DNA of 51,953 bases from Streptomyces sp. 35G-GA-8. GTDB lineage: Bacteria > Actinomycetota > Actinomycetes > Streptomycetales > Streptomycetaceae. The stretch is from assembly GCF_023534745.1 (NCBI RefSeq), contig NZ_JAMHJQ010000026.1, positions 1 through 51,953 on the forward strand, given 5' to 3'. Positions 8,377 through 17,100 of the stretch are shown piece after piece; position 1 is the stretch's first letter, and the number at the start of each line of letters is the position of its first letter. The notes beneath the pieces are model-generated. The model saw nothing but the letters and a program-made list of their open reading frames with translations, ran no database searches and was not told the DNA's origin. The translations under genes were made by a program, and so were the position numbers.

Positions 8377-8734
8377 CTGATTAGACACTCCCGACACAGC
8401 ACAAATTGCAGCGCCGTCTCACCGCTCCGCTGAGCAGCGTGCACGGTCGGGGTGCCGAGAAGGCCGGGCCGGGAGCGGGGGGTCGGCCCGGGAGAGGCGA
8501 TGCCGAGCGGGGCATGAGGGGCGGGCGGACGCGTTCCTCACGCCTGGTGGCGCATTGTTCGTTCTCGCCCGTCCCTGAGATAGAGGGCCAGGCGGACACG
8601 GTTGTGGCTGCGCGAGGCGGCCCTGGAGGCAGGCATACCGTTCCTCGTCTCGCCGGTGTTCGAGTACGCGGGTAGACGCATGAGATGGACGTCCCAGCTC
8701 ATATTGACCTTTGGTAGGACGGGTGCGGGGCGGG
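8377..8734. other. Gap with one weak minus-strand coding hint
   Basis: The only hint is a minus-strand frame from ATG 8702 (MSWDVHLMRLP) that resembles the first residues of a small conserved Streptomyces family beginning M(S/T)WDVxLxRLP. The frame loses any likeness within 15 residues and ends at 8538, so it is at most a gene start left behind by a rearrangement. Confidence 0.3.
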
Positions 8735-9157
8735 TCAGCTCAGGCTGAGCTGTTCTCCCGATGGGTGTGGCAGAGCGCGTCCTGCAGGCGGTGGATGCCC
8801 GCACGCCAGGGTCCGCCATCCGTCGGCCCACAGATCCATCAGCTCGGACGGGTCGGTCAGGACGCGGTCGAGGGACTGGAGGGCGAGATCGCGCAGGCCA
8901 GTGAGATCAGGAAGCGGTTCTTCCGGCCCATATACGGGATCGGTCGGCTCACCTCCGGGACACTGCGCGGCGACGAGCGCGGCCGCGGTAATGGCTTCCT
9001 CAGATTCGGGTGCTTCGAGGTAAGCGGCGGTGTCGATCACGCGTATGAGAGCACTGCGGACGATGCCCTCATGTTCGCCTGCGGCGGCCTCATCGAGATT
9101 GCCACCAAAGTCGGCTGCGGTGTCGTTGCCGAAGGGGCCGACGTCCCAAGTGCCCAT
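8735..9157 (-). CDS. DUF4259-family protein with a frameshifted C-terminus
   Basis: The protein starts MGTWDVGPFGNDTAADF, the hallmark of DUF4259, with GGGAGAGG just before the ATG. Helical DUF4259 features follow to SELMDLWADG near residue 110. After that the frame reads GWRTLACGHPPPAG, which is not family-like, while the next frame gives RAGIHRLQDALCHTHREN and a stop, the expected ending. A single-base indel around 8805-8820 explains this. The product would have 140 residues with a wrong last 25 or so. The function of DUF4259 is unknown; such genes often sit singly in accessory DNA near toxin loci. Confidence 0.75.
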   Translation of the reverse strand: MGTWDVGPFGNDTAADFGGNLDEAAAGEHEGIVRSALIRVIDTAAYLEAPESEEAITAAALVAAQCPGGEPTDPVYGPEEPLPDLTGLRDLALQSLDRVLTDPSELMDLWADGWRTLACGHPPPAGRALPHPSGEQLSLS

Positions 9158-9324
9158 GCCCTCTCCCGATCATGTTATTGATCAGGGCATCCTGGCAGAG
9201 GCCACTGACAGGAGCCGTGCAGTCCAGAGCGGGATTTCAGCCGCCTGTGACTGGTCGAGATAGAGGTCACGGGACCGCGATGTCAGCCACCCATGTCAGT
9301 AAGGCGGGCTGTCATCATGCTCGG

Positions 9325-9693
9325 GTGGCCCACGACATAGTGTTCTTCCTTGCCTCCGACGGCGAAGCTGCAGCTGCGGCGCGCCTGCGGGGACCTGGTG
9401 CAGCCTTTGAGTCTGTGACCTGCCGTTTCATTGAGCCGGATAGTGCCATCGCCGAGTGGGACATGTACTTCCAGGAGCCTTCGGCCGGGGCCCCGCCGGT
9501 TGAGCAGCTCCTTGGGTGGGCGTGGCCGGAGTGGGTCACGGCCCCCTTGAACGATGGCGTTGAGGTGTTCGCTCTGCCGAAGCGTCTGACCCGAGCGCTG
9601 GCCGACGCGAGCTCCGCCGAACTCGAAGAACTCGCAGGCCGCTGGACCACGCGCCTCCGATCCGGAGGACGGAGACGACATGACCGACGATGA
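9325..9693 (+). CDS. Hypothetical protein with a likely frameshift near its end
   Basis: From GTG 9325 the 122-residue protein reads MAHDIVFFLASDGEAAAAA, with ESVTCRFIEPDSAIAEWDMYF, a proline-rich turn, and an Ala/Glu helix. I do not recognise the family, but codon use is strongly coding. The final residues (LRSGGRRRHDRR) are atypical, while the neighbouring frame continues as SDPEDGDDMTDDDLLAV and then LQGVARLAASAVNTGGG to a stop at 9778. The natural protein is therefore probably about 28 residues longer and this copy carries a one-base indel near 9650. It sits divergently to the DUF4259 gene. Confidence 0.55.
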   Translation: MAHDIVFFLASDGEAAAAARLRGPGAAFESVTCRFIEPDSAIAEWDMYFQEPSAGAPPVEQLLGWAWPEWVTAPLNDGVEVFALPKRLTRALADASSAELEELAGRWTTRLRSGGRRRHDRR

Positions 9694-9759
9694 CCTGCTG
9701 GCAGTCCTGCAAGGTGTTGCCCGCCTCGCAGCGTCTGCGGTGAATACGGGTGGCGGCCT

Positions 9760-10158
9760 CTACAGCTGGAGCTTTTGACCGTCCCTCCGCGAGTGACGCT
9801 CGTTTTTGACGCCGATGCACGCCAGGAGCTCGGTCCTGGTGGAGTCGAAGTACAGGGTGAAGAACCAAGATCGGTTTGCTGCGACGATGTTGCCGGTACG
9901 CAGTTGCTCGTCGCGGTGCCGAGCGCGGAGGATCTCAACGGTCTCGTCGAGGCCGAGGGTCGTCAGGCCGATCTTCAACGACCGTTTCAGCCTTGTCGCA
10001 GCGATGCCGAGGACCATCCACTGCGGCGGCTGTCCGTCGTAGAGCATGACCTCGCCGCCGGCGGCGATGGCGTCGCGTGCTGTCTTGCAGGCATTGGTTT
10101 GCTCTTTGAGCATCACGGTGATGTCGGGCTGACTTGGGCTCTGTTCCTTGGTGGCCAT
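9760..10158 (-). CDS. Hypothetical protein
   Basis: The 132-residue protein starts MATKEQSPSQPDITVMLKE. It has a central stretch GGEVMLYDGQPPQWMVLGIAA, then charged helices and a C-terminal beta-like segment RSWFFTLYFDSTRTELLACI. There is no signal peptide or membrane helix. It looks like a small alpha/beta binding protein, and a DNA-binding or partner-binding role would be a guess. It overlaps by a few bases the extended end of the gene at 9325 on the opposite strand. Confidence 0.5.
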   Translation of the reverse strand: MATKEQSPSQPDITVMLKEQTNACKTARDAIAAGGEVMLYDGQPPQWMVLGIAATRLKRSLKIGLTTLGLDETVEILRARHRDEQLRTGNIVAANRSWFFTLYFDSTRTELLACIGVKNERHSRRDGQKLQL

Positions 10159-10339
10159 GCGGCGACTGTAGGGACCGAACGCAGGCGTTGCTACGGGATT
10201 CGGCGTGACGTGCGTAGGGCTCTGGGACAGAGGTGGTCGTGACAGGTAGAGCTGCAGACTGGTGACATAGTGGTCAATCGGTCATACCAATCCCTGGCTG
10301 CAAGATCCCTCCCACGCCTGTATCTTCCAGCCCCTCGTA

Positions 10340-10459
10340 TCAGAGCAGGGCTTCGCTGCGGTTGGTGGTCGACCACACCGGCTCGATTGGCGGGCCGAGG
10401 TCCGCGAGCACGTCCAAGAGGATGTGGCGGCGCTCTGCGTACGGACGCGGGCGCAGGTC
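10340..10459 (-). pseudogene. Possible fragment of an ATP-dependent DNA ligase
   Basis: The last 39 residues of a minus-strand frame (DLRPRPYAERRHILLDVLA, then GPPIEPVWSTTNRSEALL) resemble the end of the adenylation domain of actinomycete ATP-dependent DNA ligases, where an ERRxLLxxL helix precedes a strand and a (T/S)Txxxx(A/L)L segment. Upstream codons in all frames lose any match, and no Kxdg adenylation motif is present. Only a relic can be claimed. Confidence 0.35.
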
Positions 10460-10748
10460 CGGGCTGCCCGATCCAGGGTGGGCGGCCGCGGTCTTGGACC
10501 ACCACAGCCAGACTTCGTGCGAAGACCGGTTCCCTGGCCGGTGCACCGAAACCGTCCCGCCCCGGACCAGGCAGGCCGCCCAGCTCGAAGAACTGTCGCC
10601 CCGCCACCCGCCATGACCGGTAGAGTCCTCGCCACCGGCGAGGCGTATGCCCGCCCCGCCCACCACAAGGTGGGCACCGAACCGCGACGCACAGCATGGA
10701 CCGGCCGCTCAACACCTATGACCACTGATGCGCCTCGCGCCGGGCAGA

Positions 10749-11234
10749 ATGAGTGGCGTGGCCAACGGGAGAAACAGTGGCTTCACGCTGCCGCTGGGGG
10801 CGACAGGTTTCTTCCGGCCCAAGGACAGCCCGCTCCCGGAGACTGAACTGCGGGCGTTTCGCGCCGCTTTGTATGCCGCTGCCCGCGTCGCCGGTGGCGA
10901 AGTAGGTGAGGTGGAGGAACGGGAGTACCCCCGGACCTTCCACACCGCAACGGTCGTCGGACGCGGAGGTGAGAACGTTGTCCTGTGCCATGCTCACCAC
11001 CCCTGGGTCGCCTTCGCCAAGGAACGGCGGGACTGGTACGGAGAGGACTTCCTCGCGCCGCCGCCGTGGGCTCACGCCTTCGCCAACGCGGGCTTCACAG
11101 TCCTGAGCAGCGAACGACTCGCCACACCGCTCTCCGAGGTGGACACCGCAGTGCTCACACAGGGCGAGTGGCGTGAGGTCCGCTTCTACGGCATCACCAC
11201 GCTGGGCGGAGTCCTCTTCAACGCGTGGGACTGA
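10749..11234 (+). CDS. Conserved hypothetical protein
   Basis: The ATG at 10749 gives 161 residues beginning MSGVANGRNSGFTLPLGATG. The protein is soluble and mixed alpha/beta. Notable parts are an LRAFRAALYAAARVAGG helix, a TATVVGRGGENVVLCHAHHPWVAF strand region and a C-terminal YGITTLGGVLFNAWD. I do not recognise the family. The frame is intact and codon use is typical. It stands alone, with about 250 bases of apparently empty DNA downstream. Confidence 0.6.
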   Translation: MSGVANGRNSGFTLPLGATGFFRPKDSPLPETELRAFRAALYAAARVAGGEVGEVEEREYPRTFHTATVVGRGGENVVLCHAHHPWVAFAKERRDWYGEDFLAPPPWAHAFANAGFTVLSSERLATPLSEVDTAVLTQGEWREVRFYGITTLGGVLFNAWD

Positions 11235-11490
11235 CCTCCACGCAGGAAGCGCCGTTCGACGCCGGACGTTAAACAAGCTCACAGCCATACCCGGAACCCC
11301 TGGGCCCGACGATCTTACGAATGACCGCCTCAGACCCACGCTTGGAAGGCAGGACAAGTTCAGGCAGAAGGACGATGCCCCGGACGGCGAGTACCCTCTC
11401 ACTTCTCACTTTCGGGCGGCCTGACCACCGGGGCGAAGATGTGCTTCGCCGATAACTTGCTGGTCAGGCGCGGGCAGGCAGTGCTGTGTT

Positions 11491-12426
11491 TCAGCTCAGC
11501 CGGTAGCCGAGGAGTGCGAGGCCGGCGGCGGCTGCGCGGTGCTGGTAGGCGCGTAGTCCGGGGGTACCGGGGGGTGCGGGTTTGCGGGCGTTGCGGTGCC
11601 AGTGGCCGGTGAGTGCGGCGAGGAACGACGTGGTGGTGTCGGGGCTGGTGGCGGTGGCGGGGTGGTCGCGGAGCAGGCGGGCGATGTCTGCGGGCGAGTG
11701 TCCGGCGAGGACCAGCTGGGCGGCGAGGGAGGCGGCGTCGATGCAGGCGGGGCCGGTGGTGGCGTGGGCCCAGTCGACGAAGGTGACGCCGCGGGACCGG
11801 TCGCGGACCATGTTGTCGGCCCGCAGGTCGCCGTGGACGATGCGGTCGCCGTGGACGAGGGCCGGCCAGGCGGCTTCCAGTTCGGCGAGCTGCGGCAGGT
11901 GGGCGCGGGTGTCGGGGGCGAGGTCGGGCGGCGGATCGGCGGTGAGGTCGGCCCAGCCGTGGAGGGCCGCCGCCGTAGAGGGTGTGGTGCTCACCGCCGT
12001 GGTGTACGCGGCCGGGGCTGGGCTGGAGGTGAGTTTATCCAGGAGGGCCCAGGTCTGCCCGGTGTCGGAGGAGGCCGGGGAGAGGTCGGGGTGGGGGCCG
12101 TCGAGGTGGGCGATGACGACGGCGGTCCAGCTGTCGGCGCGGTGGACGCCCAGCAGGTCGGGGGCCGGGGCGCCGGTCGGCAGTGCGTCGAGGACGGTGG
12201 CTTCGTGGAGGTTGGCGGCGGTCAGCGGGTCGTCGTCGGGCGCCGCTTTGACGAAGACCCGGCGGCCGTCGGCCAGGCGGAGGGCGGCGGCGAGCTGGTG
12301 GCCGAAGCCGCCGGCGGGGGTGACCGCGTCGGTGACGGGTGCGCCGAGGGCCTCTTCGAGGCGGGTACGCAACGGCAGGGGGACGTCGGTCCAGCGCAGA
12401 CGGCCGCTGATGGGCGGGACAGGCAC
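11491..12426 (-). CDS. Aminoglycoside/choline-kinase-like phosphotransferase (APH fold)
   Basis: The 311-residue protein has the APH-family layout: a Gly-rich loop (TPAGGFGHQLAAALRLADG), the ATP-contact lysine in RRVFVKAAP, the catalytic loop VHGDLRADNM near residue 200 and the metal-binding block VTFVDWAHATTGP. The C-terminal helices are complete (GLRAYQHRAAAAGLALLGYRL). Proteins like this phosphorylate small molecules; the substrate cannot be read from the sequence and many Streptomyces paralogues are uncharacterised. GC content is very high. A strong hairpin at 12597-12621 lies just upstream of its start and may insulate it from the HAD relic. Confidence 0.8.
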   Translation of the reverse strand: MPVPPISGRLRWTDVPLPLRTRLEEALGAPVTDAVTPAGGFGHQLAAALRLADGRRVFVKAAPDDDPLTAANLHEATVLDALPTGAPAPDLLGVHRADSWTAVVIAHLDGPHPDLSPASSDTGQTWALLDKLTSSPAPAAYTTAVSTTPSTAAALHGWADLTADPPPDLAPDTRAHLPQLAELEAAWPALVHGDRIVHGDLRADNMVRDRSRGVTFVDWAHATTGPACIDAASLAAQLVLAGHSPADIARLLRDHPATATSPDTTTSFLAALTGHWHRNARKPAPPGTPGLRAYQHRAAAAGLALLGYRLS

Positions 12427-12596
12427 GGGGCAGCTCTCAGAGGTTCGGGAAACGGGTGGCAGGTTGATGGGGGTGCGCGCCGAGCTGGGCCGCGAGTCAG
12501 GGGCTGAGGGGCGGGGTCCTCAGTTCTCCAGCTCGGCGCCGGGTGCTCGGCGCCGCATCACGCGCATTCGCCTTGTCCTCTGGGTGCAGAAGGAAA

Positions 12597-12621
12597 GAGG
12601 GGCGCCGCTGGGGCGCCCCTC
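12597..12621. terminator. Hairpin terminator
   Basis: A perfect 10-bp GC-rich stem (gaggggcgcc with ggcgcccctc) with a 5-base loop lies between the phosphotransferase start and the HAD relic end. It would end minus-strand transcription of the HAD relic. Confidence 0.65.
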
Positions 12622-12634
12622 CACTGTAGTGGGG

Positions 12635-13000
12635 TTATGGGGCACGCGCTGTTGATTGGGGCAGGTGGTCCATCAGGGACGGCCCGATGCTGGTAGGCCC
12701 GGGCAGGAGGTGATCAGCCCCGGCCGCGCGCAGGGCGGCGGGTGGGTGCCAGCCCCAGACGGCGCCGAGGGCGAGGACTCCGGCGGCGCGGGCCGCGGTC
12801 ATGTCGCCGGGGCTGTCCCCGACGAACAGGACGTACTCCGGTTCGACGTGCACCCGCTTCAGCGCAGCGGTGAGCCCGTCCGGGGTCGGTTTGGGCGGTG
12901 CGTCCCGCCCGAACTCGCCGCCATGGCAGGCCGCCCACATCACCCGCCGCACCATTGCCGCTGGCACCCGGGCCCGCGTCCGCACCAAAGCCGTCCTCAT
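12635..13000 (-). pseudogene. HAD-family hydrolase, C-terminal half only
   Basis: The frame keeps HAD motifs III and IV: PPKPTPDGLTAALKRV and LFVGDSPGDMTAARAAGV, followed by GAVWGWHPPAALRAAGADHLL and a normal C-terminus. The N-terminal nucleophile motif DxDxT and the cap domain are missing. Sequence before about residue 40 of this frame is unrelated and rich in Pro and Arg. Without the nucleophile aspartate it cannot be an active phosphatase. The frame remains open upstream to 13252, but that part looks non-coding. Confidence 0.65.
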
Positions 13001-13300
13001 CACCCCCACCCCCACCGGCACCGGCTCCGGCCGCGCCGGTGCCCAGGCCTCGATATTGGCCGGTGTTCGCGTTGGCGGATCACTCGGGTGACGCTTTCCT
13101 GGTGGGAGAACAGTTTCGTGATTGCCTCGACGGCGCCGGTGTGCTCGCGGTGGCCGTGTTGGCGGGCCGGAGTTCGCCAATTCTTCAGATGGGCAATGCG
13201 GTGCTGTACCCGAATGTGCCGCGAGGGGTGCGCTGTGCATTTCCGACCCCACGTCCCAGTGAATCCGGAAACCGTTGAATAATTATGGTCGATCCCGGCC

Positions 13301-13699
13301 CTAATTACTGTCCAGTATCCTATTCAAGGATTCAAGGTCATCTGGGAGAATGGCAAGGAGAACGTTACCCTCGTCTGATCGGAATTCGACAATGCGGGCA
13401 AGTGGATTAATTCTCATTGCTTCTCGCATTGATGGGCGTCTCACTCCCGTTCTTTTCAATCCTGTCGGAAGCGAAAACCCGTCCTGCTGTTTGGATGAGG
13501 GACGCCAGGAAAGTTCTTGCGAAGCGGAATCGATGAAAAGATGTCCGCGAAGCCACTGAGGAGTCCTGGCCGTAACCTTCAGCATGCACGAAAATCTCAC
13601 GACTCCCGGTGCTGCGGAACCGGTATATTTTTGCCGCTTTCGGTGGATGTACCGCGTTGTGGCGAAGGCGATGACCCCCAGCAGGGCTAGCTCTATCAT
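13301..13699 (-). CDS. DUF2550-like small membrane-anchored protein
   Basis: From ATG 13699 the 132-residue protein has one N-terminal membrane helix (MIELALLGVIAFATTRYI) followed by basic residues, so the rest is probably cytoplasmic. The soluble part (VVRFSCMLKVTARTPQWLRGHLFI, then ELSWRP, MREAMRINPLARIVEFRSDEGN and a final LESLNRIL) follows the DUF2550 pattern of a conserved actinobacterial membrane protein. GC content is clearly lower than average. It is the third gene in a minus-strand row after the RHS gene and the membrane immunity candidate, so it may be a second immunity or accessory gene. That is inference. Confidence 0.55.
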   Translation of the reverse strand: MIELALLGVIAFATTRYIHRKRQKYTGSAAPGVVRFSCMLKVTARTPQWLRGHLFIDSASQELSWRPSSKQQDGFSLPTGLKRTGVRRPSMREAMRINPLARIVEFRSDEGNVLLAILPDDLESLNRILDSN

Positions 13700-13737
13700 C
13701 CTCGGATTAAAACATGCTTGCCGCGGATGAGCCACCG

Positions 13738-14049
13738 TTAAGAGATCAGATCCGTTACGCGCAGTGTGCCCGAGAGTGCCCCAAGGGAGCTGCACTTGAT
13801 GGTGTGCCCTTTGATTGCCCTGAAAGTGAATATTGTGGCGCATAGAATCAGGAAGAATGCGGCCACGGATGCACTTCCTTGCCATCCGACGGTGAGTTGC
13901 ATGAGCAGTGTGAACGTCAGCCATATTGTCAGCGCAAAGCGACAGCCGCGCAGAACAAAGAAGACCCCCACTTGTTCCGGTCTGGCGGGGCCCAGTCTGC
14001 TGTTTCCTACTTCGATGTGGTTGCGAGTTGCACAGTATTCTCTGTTCAC
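13738..14049 (-). CDS. Two-helix membrane protein, candidate RHS immunity protein
   Basis: A GTG at 14047-14049 with GGAGA just upstream gives 103 residues. There are two hydrophobic segments, FALTIWLTFTLLMQLTV and SASVAAFFLILCATIFTF, joined by a short loop, and a hydrophilic N-terminus. The gene begins about 80 bases after the RHS stop codon, on the same strand, with a strong hairpin between them. A small membrane protein directly after an RHS gene is the usual position of the cognate immunity gene and would suit a toxin acting at the membrane. It is not similar to any immunity family I can name. Confidence 0.55.
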   Translation of the reverse strand: MNREYCATRNHIEVGNSRLGPARPEQVGVFFVLRGCRFALTIWLTFTLLMQLTVGWQGSASVAAFFLILCATIFTFRAIKGHTIKCSSLGALSGTLRVTDLIS

Positions 14050-14072
14050 GCTTCTCCGTATACCTGTGCGGC

Positions 14073-14119
14073 CGAGCTGTCGTGGGAAGAAGTGGAAAAC
14101 TTCTTCCCACGACAGCTCG
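14073..14119 (-). terminator. Perfect 20-bp hairpin between the RHS gene and its immunity candidate
   Basis: Bases 14073-14092 are the exact reverse complement of 14100-14119, with a 7-base loop. The stem begins 11 bases after the RHS stop. There is no U-tract, so it could be a streptomycete terminator, an attenuator or an RNA-stability element. Confidence 0.75.
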
Positions 14120-14129
14120 ACTGGGCTTA

Positions 14130-17100
14130 TTACTTGAGGAGGCCGCGGTTTCGCCACAGCAGTGGCAGCCCGCCCTGTCTTGGACCGGTAACGATGCTGT
14201 TCACCCGGGCGTGTCCGCCCTTAACTGCCCATCGCGTCATGGACAAGCTCCCCCCCTTCTGTATGGCCCCTAGCATACCTCTGCCGAAGAGGGTGCCCAT
14301 TGCCATTCCTTTTACCTCTGCTTCGGCAGTTCGCAACATGAACTTACCGGCACCTTCTCTGCGTTCTTCTTCAGAGGAGACGGACAAATGAGCTCCCAAT
14401 CCCGCTGCGAATATCGCTGCCGCACCGACGGCAAACAGTCCGGCACCGCAAGCCACGGATGCTATGCAGGCTGCAGTTCCTGCCATTGCGGCAAATCCTA
14501 TGCCCTTGTCCACGAGCCAGTGATTCCGCCAGTCACTACTGCCGAAGGTATTGTCCAACCTCTCCCGGGTGTTTTCCCACGCGGCGTCGAACTTCCCCCT
14601 GATGATGTTGCCCCAGATCCCGTCTTGTCTGCGGCGTTCTGCGTCGGCTTTGTCTTTGTCGTCCTTGGCTTGTGCTTGTTCGGCTGCTCGGGCTCTGGCT
14701 TGGGCTTGGGCTACTTGTGGGGATTTCTTGCCTGGTGTGCTGATGGCTTTGCCGTTGGTTCCGATGTAGGAGCCGATTTCGTAGCGGTTGCCGGTTGAGG
14801 CGTTTTTGACGTAGCGGGCGGGGTCGCCTTTGACTTGTCCGGTGCCGCCGATGGGGTAGCCGTTGCCGCAGAGGTCGGCGGGGCACAGGCCGGTGGGGTC
14901 GGACTGGGTGATGGGGTTGTTGTGGGCGTAGCTGTAGGCGTTCATCTGGGCGGGGGTGTTGATATCGATGACGGGGTCGACGGAGAGGAAGCGGCCGAGG
15001 GTGGGGTCGTATTCGCGGGCTCCGAGGTGGGTGAGGCCGGTGGGGTCGTTGGTGCCGCCGACGAAGCCGCGGGTGCCTGGGATCTGGTTGCTTTCTTCGG
15101 TGCGGGTCTGGCCGAAGGGGAGTTGTTTGCGGCGGGTGACGGCGAGGGTGGTCATGCCGACTACCGCCATGGCGGTGCCCTGGTGGTCGGGGAGGAGGAA
15201 GGAGAAGCCGTTGCCGGTGCGTATGGCGACGGTTTCGTTGCCGTGGGTGTAGTAGCGGACGGCCTGTTTGGTGCCCGTGCTGGTGGCTTTGAGTTCGTTG
15301 CCGCCGGGGAGGGTGAGGGTCTGGCTGCCGTCGGCGTCTTTGGTGATCATGCGGTTGCCGTCGGCGTCGTAGAGGTAGCTGGTGGTCTTGCCGGCTTCGG
15401 TGAGGGTGGCGAGGTGGCCTTCGGGGTCCCAGGTCAGGTTCTGGGTCCGGGTTCCGATGGCGCGTTGGGTGGTGTTGCCGGCCTTGTCGTAGGTGAAGGT
15501 GCTCGTCTGTCCGTTGTTGGCGCCGCCCTGGACGCTGGCCTGCTGTACGGCGTGCGGGAGCCCGGCCTTGGCCGCGGGATGCGTGTACGTGGTGGTGGCG
15601 TCCGTGCCGGTCTGCGCGCTGGTGGCGTGTTCGACGAGCTTGGTGCGGTTGCCGAGGGTGTCGTAGCTGTAGGTCTGCCAGTAGGCGTCGGGTCCGCCGA
15701 CGGTGGTCGTCGTGGGGGCCGTGTCGCAGTTGGTCTTGGTGGTCCATGCTTCGCCGAGTCGGCCCAGGAGGTCGGTGGTGAAGCACTGGTTGTCGACGGT
15801 CCTGGCGGTGTCCTGGCCGCTGGCGGTGGTGATGCCGGTGATGTTGCCGGCGGGGTCGTAGGCGTACGCGGTGTCGTCGATGCGCTGCGGGGCGAGGTCA
15901 CGGTCGGTGGTCTGCCGGGTCATGAGTCCGGTGTGCTCGTCGTAGACCTGGGACTTGTAGACCTTCTTGCCGAGTGTTCCGTATTCGGTGCGTACGGGGC
16001 GTGAGAACACGTCGTGGGCTGTGGAGTTGACCAGCGTGATGGATCCGGCGGTGGTCTTCTGGGGGAGGTTGCCCTCGCTGTAGATGGTGGTCTGGCGTTC
16101 GCTCGGCAGGTCACCCACGGCCGGGTGCTTGATCCACTCCTGCTGGCCGGTGTAGGTGTTGTAGCCGAAGGTCCACGTGTAGGTCCCTGCGAGCGTTCCG
16201 GCTTCGGCGGGGACGGTGACGGTGCTGGAGAGGGGCTCGTAGCTGTCGTTGTAGGAGTCCGCGGCCGTGCGGTACTCCTTGCCGGCGATGAATCGGCTGC
16301 TGGTGGCCGGCTGGCCCTTGGCGACGGTGTCGTAGGTCCACTTCGCCAGAACCGTGCTGCCCTGCTTGACGTCCACCTGGCGGCCCAGCGGGTCGTAACC
16401 GGTGGTCAGGGTGATGCCACGGGCGTCGGTGGTCGAGACGGCCTGCCCGAGCTTGTCGTAGACCGTGGTCGTGGCGCCCTTGTCGGGGTCGTCGGTCTTG
16501 GTCTGCTGGCCGCGGCTGTCGAAGGTGTAGGCCCAGGTGTTGCCGGCCGGGTCGGTGACCGCGGTCGGCTCGTTGTACTTGCCGTAGGTGTAGCTGGTCT
16601 TCTGGAACGCGGTGCGCTGCGTGTTGGTGTATTCGAGGCGTTCGGTGGTACGGCCGCGGGCGTCGGTGATGACCGTGGTCGCGGTGCCGCCCTTGGGCGG
16701 TATCACCGTGGTCCGGTCGCCTTCGTAGACGCTGCTGGTGCGCCACTTCTCGTCACCGAAGGTGCGGGAGAGCGCGGCGGTGATGCGGCCGGCACCGTCG
16801 TAGAGGCTTTCGGTGGCGGCGGGGACCTTGTTGTCCGCGCCGGTCACCAGGGTTTTCGAGGGTGCGCCGGTGGCGTAGTAGGGGGAGTAGGTCTTCCAGG
16901 TGAAGCCGCGAGTGTCGTACAGCGTCTCGGTGATGACGCGGTCCTTGGTGCCGATGGCCGGAGACTGGGTTTCCCTCTCGCGCAGAAGTCCGTCGTAGAG
17001 CGTGTAGGACGTGGCGTAGGAGCCGTCGTACTCCAGGGTCTTGGTCGCTACGGAGTTGGCGGCGGTCTTGGAGATCGTGTAGGCGAACTCGGCGGACGGC

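Noticed and set aside
11582-12655. Plus-strand open frame of 357 codons
   Set aside because: It lies antisense to the phosphotransferase with clear APH motifs; composition is Ser/Arg/Gly-rich and no domain is seen.
12656-13282. Plus-strand frame of 208 codons over the HAD relic
   Set aside because: The minus strand carries the HAD motifs; this frame has only Pro/Arg/His-rich sequence.
14536-15786. Second minus-strand frame of 416 codons within the RHS gene
   Set aside because: It is an Arg/His/Pro-rich out-of-frame copy of the RHS coding sequence.
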